The translations under genes were made by a program, and so were the position numbers. From NCBI GenBank assembly GCA_963826035.1, contig CAWGVZ010000015.1, positions 806,001-870,000 of the forward strand: DNA of 64,000 nucleotides. The letters run 5' to 3'. Shown here in pieces: positions 8,506 to 15,647 of this stretch (position 1 is its first letter; every line of letters starts with the position of its first letter). The stretch is from Actinophytocola sp963826035. GTDB taxonomy: Bacteria > Actinomycetota > Actinomycetes > Mycobacteriales > Pseudonocardiaceae. The notes below the pieces were generated by a model, which ran no database searches, was not told the DNA's origin, and saw only the letters and a list, made by a program, of their open reading frames with translations.

Positions 8506-9045
8506 ATGATCTGGGAAATACTGGTTCTCGGTTTCGTCCTCAGTCTCGACAATTTCCGGGTCGCGATCGCGCTCGGCACCGTCCCATTCGGTCTGAAGCG
8601 CGCGGTGCAGGTCGCGCTGACCTTCGGACTGTGGGACGCGGTCATGCCGTTGATCGGATTGTTGATCGGTCGCCGGATCGGGGAGTCCGTCGGGGATGTC
8701 GCCGAATTGGTGGGTGCGGCCGCGCTCGGCGGGTACGGTCTCTTCCTCGTCATCTCGGCTCTCCGGAACCCCGAGCCGGAGGAGCTGGACCACCCGTGGG
8801 CACTGTTCGGCATCCCGCTGACGCTGAGCCTGGACAACCTGTTCGCCGGGGCGAGCCTGGGGCTCCTCGGGCTCTCGCCGTGGTTGTCGGCCGCAGTCTT
8901 CGGCGTCATGACGGCGGTGCTGTCGCTGGTCGGGCTGCAGCTCGGGCGGGCGGCGGCGCGCCTGGTCCGGATCCGTGCGGACCTGCTGAGCGGGGTCACT
9001 CTGATCATCGCCGCCGCGGCCTTCCCGTTGATGTTCGGTGGTTGA
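8506..9045 (+). CDS. MntP-like (DUF204) manganese efflux family membrane protein
   Basis: 179 residues and about six membrane segments. It has the two inverted-repeat motifs of the MntP family, each with an intramembrane Asp: LSLDNFRVAIALG near residue 13 and LSLDNLFAGASLGL near residue 107. MntP exports Mn2+ in E. coli. The Shine-Dalgarno is weak, and I see no recognisable Mn riboswitch in the 190 bp upstream. The 3' end overlaps the convergent pqqE gene by 41 bp. Its place beside a PQQ/metal-enzyme island may be coincidence or may relate to metal homeostasis; this is not shown by the sequence. Confidence 0.82.
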   Translation: MIWEILVLGFVLSLDNFRVAIALGTVPFGLKRAVQVALTFGLWDAVMPLIGLLIGRRIGESVGDVAELVGAAALGGYGLFLVISALRNPEPEELDHPWALFGIPLTLSLDNLFAGASLGLLGLSPWLSAAVFGVMTAVLSLVGLQLGRAAARLVRIRADLLSGVTLIIAAAAFPLMFGG

Positions 9046-10111
9046 ACCCGCGGGGAACCAGCGGAAGATCCCGCGACTCGGTGTTGGCGGCCCGAACGGC
9101 CCCGGCGACCAGGTGGTGGTCGGGCGACAGCTGGCAGACCGGGTCGGTGCGGGCCGCGTCGCCCGTGAGCTGGAACGCCTGGCAGCGGCAGCCCCCGAAA
9201 TCCACCTCCCTGCGCTCGCAGCTCCGGCAGGGATCCGGCATCCAGTCCGTCCCCCGGAACGCGTTCATCACCGGGGACTCCGCCCAGATCCGTGCCAGCG
9301 GATCCGCCCGCACGCTGGCCCGCGGCAACGGCAGCGACTGGGCGGCGGGGCAGGGGAGGACGTCGCCGTTCGGCGTCACGGTCAGCTGCCGGGCGGCCCA
9401 GCCGCCCATGCAGGGCTTCGGGTAACGGCTGTAGTAGTCGGGGATGACATAGATGACGTCCATGCGGTCCCGCAGCCGTTCGCGGGCGGCCCGCACCACG
9501 ACCTCGGCCGCTTCGAGCTGGGCCCGGCTCGGCAGCAGCGCGTCCCGGTTGCGCCAGGCCCAGCCGTAGTACTGGGTGTTGGCCAGCTCCACCCGGTCGG
9601 CGCCCACCTCCTCGGCCAGCCCGAGCACCTCGGCGACGCGGTCGATGTTGTGCCGGTGCAGCACCACGTTCACGGTGAGCGGCCAGCCCAACTCCTTCAC
9701 CACGCCCATCGCCGTGATCTTCCGTGCGAAGGACCGGGTGCCGGCCATCCGGTCGGACGCGGCCGGCTCGCCGGCCTGGATGCTGATCTGCACATGGTCC
9801 AGGCCGGCGGCCCGCAACTGCTCGGCCCTGCGCCGCGAGAGTCCGACGGCGCTGGTCACCAGGTTGGTGTAGAGGCCGAGGTCGTGGGCCGCCGTCACGA
9901 TCTCCACCACATCGCGCCGCAGCAACGGTTCCCCGCCGGACAGGTGGCACTGCAGCACCCCGAGGTCGCTGGCCTCGACCAGTACCCGCCGCCACTCGGC
10001 GGTGGTCAGCTCGTCGGAGTAGTCGGCCAGGTTCAGCGGGTTGGAGCAGTACGCGCAGGCCAGTGGGCAGCGGTAGGTGAGCTCGGCGAGCAACCCGAAG
10101 GGGCTATCCAT
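9005..10111 (-). CDS. pqqE: PqqE, PqqA peptide cyclase (radical SAM-SPASM)
   Basis: 368 residues. The radical-SAM cluster motif is CPLACAYC (Cys15, Cys19, Cys22), and SGGEP follows. A C-terminal SPASM region holds the auxiliary-cluster cysteines (CMGGW, CPAA, CRSC, CRCQ, CQLS). Known PqqE forms the Glu-Tyr carbon-carbon bond in PqqA with PqqD as peptide chaperone. It overlaps pqqD by 8 bp, so translation is coupled. The C-terminus overlaps the convergent mntP-like gene. Confidence 0.96.
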   Translation of the reverse strand: MDSPFGLLAELTYRCPLACAYCSNPLNLADYSDELTTAEWRRVLVEASDLGVLQCHLSGGEPLLRRDVVEIVTAAHDLGLYTNLVTSAVGLSRRRAEQLRAAGLDHVQISIQAGEPAASDRMAGTRSFARKITAMGVVKELGWPLTVNVVLHRHNIDRVAEVLGLAEEVGADRVELANTQYYGWAWRNRDALLPSRAQLEAAEVVVRAARERLRDRMDVIYVIPDYYSRYPKPCMGGWAARQLTVTPNGDVLPCPAAQSLPLPRASVRADPLARIWAESPVMNAFRGTDWMPDPCRSCERREVDFGGCRCQAFQLTGDAARTDPVCQLSPDHHLVAGAVRAANTESRDLPLVPRGFNHRTSTGRPRRR

Positions 10112-10373
10112 GGGCGAGCTCCACGCAGCGCCGGGCGGCGAGCCGGGTCAGGAACAGCCGCACCTCGTCGTCGGGAACGCTCCGGTACCGCGCGCCCAGC
10201 TCGGCCACGATCTCGGCCACCGTGCGCTTCCCGTCGCACAGCTCGATGATGGCCGCACCACTGCCGTTCAGCACCACCACCGTTTCCGGGTGCAGCAGGA
10301 TGTGCTGCTGCCGGACCCGGTCGTAGGTCAACCGGACATGACGCGCCAACCGGGGACGGTCCGAAGTGGACAT
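10104..10373 (-). CDS. pqqD: PqqD, PqqA-binding chaperone
   Basis: 89 residues from the ATG at 10373 (MSTSDRPRLARHVRLTYDRV). The open frame runs 20 codons further upstream but would overlap pqqC. It has the PqqD/RRE fold pattern: a beta-rich N-terminus, LLHPETVVVLNGSGAAIIELCDG, then the helix TVAEIVAELG. It binds the PqqA precursor and presents it to PqqE. It starts 5 bp after the pqqC stop. Confidence 0.95.
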   Translation of the reverse strand: MSTSDRPRLARHVRLTYDRVRQQHILLHPETVVVLNGSGAAIIELCDGKRTVAEIVAELGARYRSVPDDEVRLFLTRLAARRCVELAHG

Positions 10374-10378
10374 GGCCG

Positions 10379-11077
10379 TCACGCCGGGTAGGCCCGGTCG
10401 ATGGCGTCCATCAGGCTCCACAGGACGTCGCACTTGAACGACAGCGCCTCGATGGCGCGCGCCTGTGACTCGGCGGACAGGCAGTGTGCGGTGACCACCT
10501 CCAGGGCGTGTTCGCAGTCGCGGGGGGCCTGCTCAAGACGGGCGCGGAAGTAGGCGAGGCCCGCGGGGTCGATCCACGGGTACCACCGCTCGAACGCGGC
10601 CAGCCGCTCGGCCATCAGGTCGGGCGCGAACAGTTCGGTGAGCGAGGACGCCACCGCCTCCACCCACGGGCGGGTCCGGGTGAAGGTCACGTAGGCGTCG
10701 ACGGCGAACCGCACGCCCGGCACCAGATGCCGGTGGTCCCGGACCTCCTCGCGGGTCAGCCCGGCGGCCTCGCCGAGCCGCAGCCACGCCTCGATGCCGC
10801 CTTCGCCCGCCGAAGTGCCGTCGTGGTCGACGATCCGTCGGAGCCAGCGGCGGCGGACCTCGAGGTCGGGGCAGTTGGACAGGATCGCCGCGTCCTTGCG
10901 GGGAATGTTCTCCTGGTAGTAGAAGCGGTTGGCCACCCAACCCTGGAGCTGCCGGCGGCTCAGCCGGCCCGCGTTCATCCGGACGTGGAACGGGTGCTGG
11001 TCGTGGTATCGCCGCGAGTGCGCCCGCAACGTGTCGACGAAACCGTCGGTTCTTGTTGCCGTCACGGCCACCTCCAT
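10379..11077 (-). CDS. pqqC: PqqC, pyrroloquinoline-quinone synthase
   Basis: 232 residues, near the usual 230-250. A heme-oxygenase-like all-helical fold with the family blocks HPFHVRMNAGRLSRRQLQGW, ANRFYYQENIPRKDAAILSNC and IVDHDGTSAGEGGIEAWLRL. PqqC performs the last cyclisation and eight-electron oxidation to PQQ using O2 and releasing H2O2, with no metal or cofactor. It is the second gene of the pqqA-C-D-E block. The nearby katG could remove the peroxide made (inference). Confidence 0.96.
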   Translation of the reverse strand: MEVAVTATRTDGFVDTLRAHSRRYHDQHPFHVRMNAGRLSRRQLQGWVANRFYYQENIPRKDAAILSNCPDLEVRRRWLRRIVDHDGTSAGEGGIEAWLRLGEAAGLTREEVRDHRHLVPGVRFAVDAYVTFTRTRPWVEAVASSLTELFAPDLMAERLAAFERWYPWIDPAGLAYFRARLEQAPRDCEHALEVVTAHCLSAESQARAIEALSFKCDVLWSLMDAIDRAYPA

Positions 11078-11120
11078 GCCGGGCGGCGCCGGACGGGAAT
11101 CCGGCGCCGCCCCATATCCG

Positions 11121-11201
11121 TCAGTCCGCCAACTGATCGACGTACATGGTCACCTCGGGTGCGACGGCGATCTCGTCGAACTCGGGCGTCTCCCAGTCCA
11201 T
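11121..11201 (-). CDS. pqqA: PqqA, PQQ precursor peptide
   Basis: A 26-residue peptide, MDWETPEFDEIAVAPEVTMY followed by VDQLAD. It has the diagnostic E-V-T-M-Y core: Glu16 and Tyr20, spaced E-x3-Y, are the two residues fused into PQQ. A very strong Shine-Dalgarno (AAGAGGAGGTGA, complement of 11206-11217) precedes the ATG at 11201. It lies between the dehydrogenase and pqqC on the same strand, so cofactor precursor and apoenzyme are co-expressed. It is short enough to be missed by gene callers. Confidence 0.95.
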   Translation of the reverse strand: MDWETPEFDEIAVAPEVTMYVDQLAD

Positions 11202-11220
11202 GGATTCACCTCCTCTTGGG

Positions 11221-12906
11221 CTAGTCCGGGAGGGCGAAGACGATCAAGGCGCTGCCGTGTCCGGCGCCGAGCATGCCGGGAAGGAAACCCTCGATCCAGC
11301 CGCCCCAGCCGACCGGTACGGCGATGTACTGCCTGCCGTCGACCATGTATGTGGTCGGGCTGCTGTGGTGACCGCTTCCGCACTGGAACTGCCACAGCTG
11401 CTCCCCGGTGCGGGCGTCGAGTGCGTTGAACTCCCCGGTGGGTTCACCGGCGAACACCAGATCGCCGCCGGTGGCGAGCACCGACGCGCACATCGGTACT
11501 TCGTTGCGCCAGCGCCACTTCTCCTCGCCGCTGCCGTCGAACGCGCTGACCGACCCGGTCATGTCCTCGGCGTCGACCTGAACGCCCGCGCCCCAGTACG
11601 GGATGCTCTCCTTGAACTCCCGACGCCGGCGCGTGGCCGTCGCCCCGACATCCTGGACGGGGACGTAGAACAACCCGGTCTTCGGGCTGTAGGCCGCGTG
11701 CGTCCATTCCTTGGCACCGGCCGGTCCCGGGTAGAAGTGGACCGGGTCGCCCTCCTTGTCGGGGTACCGCCTCGGCGTCACCTTGCCGTCCCTCGTGATC
11801 GCGCCCCAGTCGATGCGGTCCACGAAGGGAGTGATCTGGACCAGCGAGCCGTCCGTGCGGTCGACGACGAAGAAGTAGCCGTTCTTGTCGAAGTGCCCGA
11901 GCAGTTTACGGCCGTCCAGCTCGAACAGGATGCACTCGCCGATGCTGTCGTAGTCCCACAGGTCGTGCGGGGTGCACTGGTAGTGCCAGCGGATCTGACC
12001 GCTGTCCACGTCGACGGCGATGATGCTGTCGGTGTAGAGGTTGTCGCCCTCGCGGACGCCGCCGTCGAAGTCGGGCGCCGGGTTGCCGGTGCCGACGTAC
12101 AGCAGGTTCGTCTCCGGGTCGAAAGTGCCGGTGAGCCAACAGTTCCCGCCACCTCGTGCCCATGCTTCGCCGTCGGCGGGCCACGTCTCGGAGCCGGGCT
12201 CGCCGGGCTTCGGCACGGTGTAGCAGCGCCACTGGTGCTCGCCCGTGTCGAGGTCGAACGCGTCGAGGTGGCCGCGCACCCCGAACTCCCCGCCGGAACT
12301 CCCGACGATGACCATGTTCTTCACGACCAGCGGAGCGACCGTGGCGCTCTCCCCGGCCCGGACATCGCCATAGGTCTTGTCCCAGACGCGTTTGCCGGTG
12401 GTGGCGTCGAGCGCGAGTAGGTGGGCGTTTCCGGTGACCATGAAGACTTTCCCGTTGGCCACGGCGACACCACGGTTCACGTTCCCGCAGCACAGCGACA
12501 CGTCGTAGGGGACCGCGTGCTTGTACCGCCAGAACTCCTGACCGGTTTTCGCGTCGAGCGCCCAGAGCCAGCCGTCCCAGCCGGCGACGAACATGACCCC
12601 GTCCACGACGATCGGGGCGGCCTCGAACGCGTAGGTCGACGCGCCCGCGATCATGCCGCTCGTGCCGGCCTGGAACATCCAGACGGGCCCGATGCGCTTG
12701 ACGTTCTCCGTGTTGATCTGGTTCAGCGGGCTGTATCGCTGCCCGTTGTAGGCGCCGTAGTAGGTGAGCCAGTTCTCGGGCTCCGAGCGGGCATCGAGAA
12801 TGCGTTCATAGGTGACGTTCGCGACCACCGGCGGTGCGGTTCCGGTCTTGCCGCTCAGCGTGCCCTGGTCGATCGCCTCGCCCGCGTCCACGTAGTCGAC
12901 GGTCAT
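11221..12906 (-). CDS. PQQ-dependent methanol/ethanol-type dehydrogenase with lanthanide-type metal site
   Basis: 561 residues, an eight-bladed quinoprotein propeller with W-motif repeats (ALDAKTGQEFWRY, AFDLDTGEHQWR, ALDARTGEQLWQF). Active-site features are visible: the vicinal Cys139-Cys140 pair (SLCCGNVNRG), Glu207 (GGEFGVRG), Asn275 (GTGNPAP) and catalytic Asp318 in PHDLWDYD. Asp320, two residues after the catalytic Asp, is the hallmark of lanthanide-dependent XoxF/PedH enzymes; Ca-type MxaF has Ala there. There is no signal peptide and no cytochrome c domain, which is odd for a family that normally works outside the membrane. It is preceded by AGAAGGGAGCAGG. It is the first gene before pqqA. 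Confidence 0.93.
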   Translation of the reverse strand: MTVDYVDAGEAIDQGTLSGKTGTAPPVVANVTYERILDARSEPENWLTYYGAYNGQRYSPLNQINTENVKRIGPVWMFQAGTSGMIAGASTYAFEAAPIVVDGVMFVAGWDGWLWALDAKTGQEFWRYKHAVPYDVSLCCGNVNRGVAVANGKVFMVTGNAHLLALDATTGKRVWDKTYGDVRAGESATVAPLVVKNMVIVGSSGGEFGVRGHLDAFDLDTGEHQWRCYTVPKPGEPGSETWPADGEAWARGGGNCWLTGTFDPETNLLYVGTGNPAPDFDGGVREGDNLYTDSIIAVDVDSGQIRWHYQCTPHDLWDYDSIGECILFELDGRKLLGHFDKNGYFFVVDRTDGSLVQITPFVDRIDWGAITRDGKVTPRRYPDKEGDPVHFYPGPAGAKEWTHAAYSPKTGLFYVPVQDVGATATRRRREFKESIPYWGAGVQVDAEDMTGSVSAFDGSGEEKWRWRNEVPMCASVLATGGDLVFAGEPTGEFNALDARTGEQLWQFQCGSGHHSSPTTYMVDGRQYIAVPVGWGGWIEGFLPGMLGAGHGSALIVFALPD

Positions 12907-12920
12907 TGGCCTGCTCCCTT

Positions 12921-13337
12921 CTACGGCCGTGGCTGGTCCGGTCGGTCGAGGCGGGCCTCGGGCGGGACGTCCCCCAGTACGACGATGGCGCCGGTCAGTC
13001 CCCGGCCCTCGTCGTTGCCGGTGGGAGAGCTGAACCAGTAGTAGCCCGGCCCGTCCAGGTTGAGGGTCGCGCGTCCGCGCGAGTGGTTGACCAACCAGAT
13101 GAATTTCCGGTCGCCATTGCTCGGCAGGAGCGCGCAGTGTGTGTTCAGGTCGTCATTGATGAGTTCGAGCTCGATATCACCCCCATGGGGCATGACCAGG
13201 ATCGAGGGATCCCAGCCAATCTCATCAGGCCGGATCCGGATTGTCGCCGTCATTCGACCATCGGCGCTCTCCGTGGCCTGTCCAATGTTTCCGATTCCCA
13301 GTACTCGACCTATCGATGCTTTGTTCTGCGCGTCCAA
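12921..13337 (-). CDS. Cupredoxin-like PQQ-associated protein (MSMEG_3727-like), start uncertain
   Basis: The listed frame gives 138 residues. The C-terminal 100 residues form a cupredoxin-like beta-sandwich (NDDLNTHCALLPSNG, YYWFSSPTGNDEGRGLTGAI). Usual blue-copper ligands are not all kept: the Cys, His and Met positions of the loop are Ser, Asn/Glu and Leu. A similar protein accompanies PQQ dehydrogenases in mycobacteria. The listed start is a TTG with no Shine-Dalgarno. A perfect AAGGAG precedes an ATG at 13383 in another frame, so a frameshift or a later start (ATG 13253) is possible. It lies 14 bp upstream of the dehydrogenase. Confidence 0.65.
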   Translation of the reverse strand: MDAQNKASIGRVLGIGNIGQATESADGRMTATIRIRPDEIGWDPSILVMPHGGDIELELINDDLNTHCALLPSNGDRKFIWLVNHSRGRATLNLDGPGYYWFSSPTGNDEGRGLTGAIVVLGDVPPEARLDRPDQPRP

Positions 13338-13382
13338 TCCGAGCCTGACTCAGCAGGTCGGATCGCTCCTGCGCGGTCGTCA

Positions 13383-13400
13383 TCGGGCTTCACTCTCCTT
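13383..13400 (-). promoter_or_regulatory. Strong ribosome-binding site and ATG out of frame with the cupredoxin-like gene
   Basis: Minus-strand AAGGAGAGTGAAGCCCGATG (13400 to 13381) is a textbook start. The frame it opens reads MTTAQERSDLLSQARIGRAE and ends after 52 codons inside the cupredoxin-like gene. This is either a small upstream gene or evidence for a frameshift joining this N-terminus to RVLGIGNIGQ. Confidence 0.5.
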
Positions 13401-13552
13401 GTTGCGAAAATTGTTGCCGGCGCAAGTAGTCGTCAAAATGACGCTACGCTGGATAAATCACCCCAACAAGGGCGGGGCCGGCTTATGCCGTTCGTCCGCG
13501 AACAGCTACCGCTCGCACCGGATCTGCCACCGCAGGGAAGATCCGGAGTGGC

Positions 13553-15646
13553 TCAGTACCGATCAAGGTTCATGACCTTGTGCCACGCGGACACGAAGTC
13601 GTGCAGGAACTTCTCCCGTGCGTCGTTGCTGGCGTAGACCTCGGCGACGGCTCGTAGTTCGGTGTTGGCGCCGAACACGAGGTCGACGCGGCTGCCGGTC
13701 CACCTGACCTCGCCGGTGGCGTGGTCACGGCCCTCGAAGGTGTCCGCGGACGTCGGCAGCCATTCGGTGCCCGGGTCGAGCAGGTTCACGAAGAAGTCGT
13801 TGGTCAGCGACCCTGGCGCGCGGGTGAAGACACCCAGCGTGGACTGCTGGTAGTTCGCCCCGAGCACCCGCAGGCCACCCACGAGGACGGTCAGCTCGGG
13901 TGCTCGCAGGTCCAGCAGATTCGCCCGGTCGATCAGCAGGTGCTCGGGCGGCACCCGGTTGGCCCTCTTCGAGTAGTAGTTGCGGAACCCGTCCGCCGTC
14001 GGCTCCAACGCGGCGAAGGACTCCACGTCGGTCCACTCCGGCGTGGCGTCCGTGCGTCCTGGGGTGAACGGGACTGTCACGTCATAGCCGGCGGCCTGCT
14101 CGATGGCCGCGGCGCCGCCGAGCACGATCAGGTCGGCGAGGGAGATCTTCTTCCCGAACGACGCCTGGATGCCCCTCAGCGTGTTCAGCACGGTCGCCAG
14201 CTTGTCCGGTTCGTTGACCTCCCAGCTCCGTTGCGGTTCGAGGCGGATGCGTGCGCCGTTCGCGCCGCCGCGCTTGTCGCTGATCCGGAACGTCGAGGCC
14301 GACGCCCACGCGGTGGACACGAGCTGGGCGATGGACAGGCCCGAGCCGAGGATCAGGCTCTTGAGCGTGGCGATGTCGGTCACGTCGACGAGTTCGTGGT
14401 CCACGGCGGGCACCGGGTCCTGCCAGATCAGCGTCTCGCGGGGGACCAGTGGCCCGAGGTATCGCTGGATCGGACCCATGTCGAGGTGGGTCAGCTTGAA
14501 CCAGACCCGGGCGAACGCGTCCGCCAGTTCCTCCGGGTGGGCCAGGAAGCGCCGCGAGATCGGCTCGTAGCTCGGGTCGACCCGCAGCGCGAGGTCGGTC
14601 GTGAGAATCGTCGGGGCGTGGGTCGCCGACGGGTCGTGGGCGTCCGGCACGGTGCCGGCGCCGCCGCCGTTTCTCGGGATCCACTGCCACAGACCGGCGG
14701 GGCTCAGCTCCAGGTCCCACTCGTAGCGGAAGAGTGTCTCGAGGAAGCTGTTGTCCCACTTGGTCGGCGTGGGCGTCCACGTACCCTCGAGGCCGCTGGA
14801 GACGGCGTCCGCGCCCTTTCCCGTGCCGTGGCGGTTCTTCCAGCCAAGACCCTGCTGCGCCATGGGGGCGCCCTCGGGTTCGGGGCCGAGGTAGGCGTCC
14901 GGATCCGCGGCGCCGTGGGTCTTGCCGAACGTGTGGCCGCCGGCGATCAGCGCGACCGTCTCCTCGTCGTTCATGGCCATGCGGCGGAACGTCTCGCGGA
15001 TGTCGCGGGCCGAGGTGAGCGGGTCCGGGACGGTGTTCGGGCCCTCGGGGTTGACGTAGATGAGGCCCATCTGGTCGGCGGCAAGGGGGTTCGCCAGTTC
15101 CCGGACGCCGCCGTGGCGCTCGTCGCCTAGCCAGGTGCGTTCGGGGCCCCAGTAGACGTCTTCGTCGGGCTCCCAGACGTCCGGGCGGCCACCGGCGAAG
15201 CCGAAGGTCTTGAGCCCCATGGTCTCCAGGGCCCGGTTGCCGGCGAAGATCATCAGGTCGGCCCAGGAGATCTTGCGGCCGTACTTCTTCTTCACCGGCC
15301 ACAGCAGCCGGCGCGCCTTGTCGAGGTTGCGATTGTCGGGCCAGCTGTTCAGCGGCGCGAACCGCTGCATGCCCGCACCGGCCCCGCCGCGGCCGTCGAC
15401 GATGCGGTAGGTCCCGGCGCAGTGCCAGACCATCCGGATGACGAGCGGCCCGTAGTGACCGAAGTCGGCGGGCCACCACTCCTGCGACGTCGTGAGCACC
15501 TCGTCGATATCTCTGGCCACGGCGTCGAGGTCGAGTGTCCGGAACTCGGCGGCGTAGTCGAAGTCCCGGTCCATGGGGTCGGCCACCGGGTTGTGCCTGC
15601 GGAGAATGGCCAGGTTGAGCCGGTCCGGCCACCAGTCGACGGCCAT
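13553..15646 (-). CDS. katG: KatG, catalase-peroxidase
   Basis: 697 residues from the ATG at 15646, one base after the stop of the upstream regulator. Two tandem peroxidase domains. The distal site Arg71-Trp74-His75 (RMVWHCAGTY), the Tyr197 and Met223 partners of the Met-Tyr-Trp adduct (MGLIYVNPEGPN, RRMAMNDEET) and the proximal heme ligand His238 (GGHTFGKTHGA) are all present. It is slightly shorter at the N-terminus than usual (about 740). It degrades H2O2. It sits between the regulator and the PQQ operon, fitting a role against peroxide from PqqC (inference). Confidence 0.96.
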   Translation of the reverse strand: MAVDWWPDRLNLAILRRHNPVADPMDRDFDYAAEFRTLDLDAVARDIDEVLTTSQEWWPADFGHYGPLVIRMVWHCAGTYRIVDGRGGAGAGMQRFAPLNSWPDNRNLDKARRLLWPVKKKYGRKISWADLMIFAGNRALETMGLKTFGFAGGRPDVWEPDEDVYWGPERTWLGDERHGGVRELANPLAADQMGLIYVNPEGPNTVPDPLTSARDIRETFRRMAMNDEETVALIAGGHTFGKTHGAADPDAYLGPEPEGAPMAQQGLGWKNRHGTGKGADAVSSGLEGTWTPTPTKWDNSFLETLFRYEWDLELSPAGLWQWIPRNGGGAGTVPDAHDPSATHAPTILTTDLALRVDPSYEPISRRFLAHPEELADAFARVWFKLTHLDMGPIQRYLGPLVPRETLIWQDPVPAVDHELVDVTDIATLKSLILGSGLSIAQLVSTAWASASTFRISDKRGGANGARIRLEPQRSWEVNEPDKLATVLNTLRGIQASFGKKISLADLIVLGGAAAIEQAAGYDVTVPFTPGRTDATPEWTDVESFAALEPTADGFRNYYSKRANRVPPEHLLIDRANLLDLRAPELTVLVGGLRVLGANYQQSTLGVFTRAPGSLTNDFFVNLLDPGTEWLPTSADTFEGRDHATGEVRWTGSRVDLVFGANTELRAVAEVYASNDAREKFLHDFVSAWHKVMNLDRY

Positions 15647-15647
15647 C

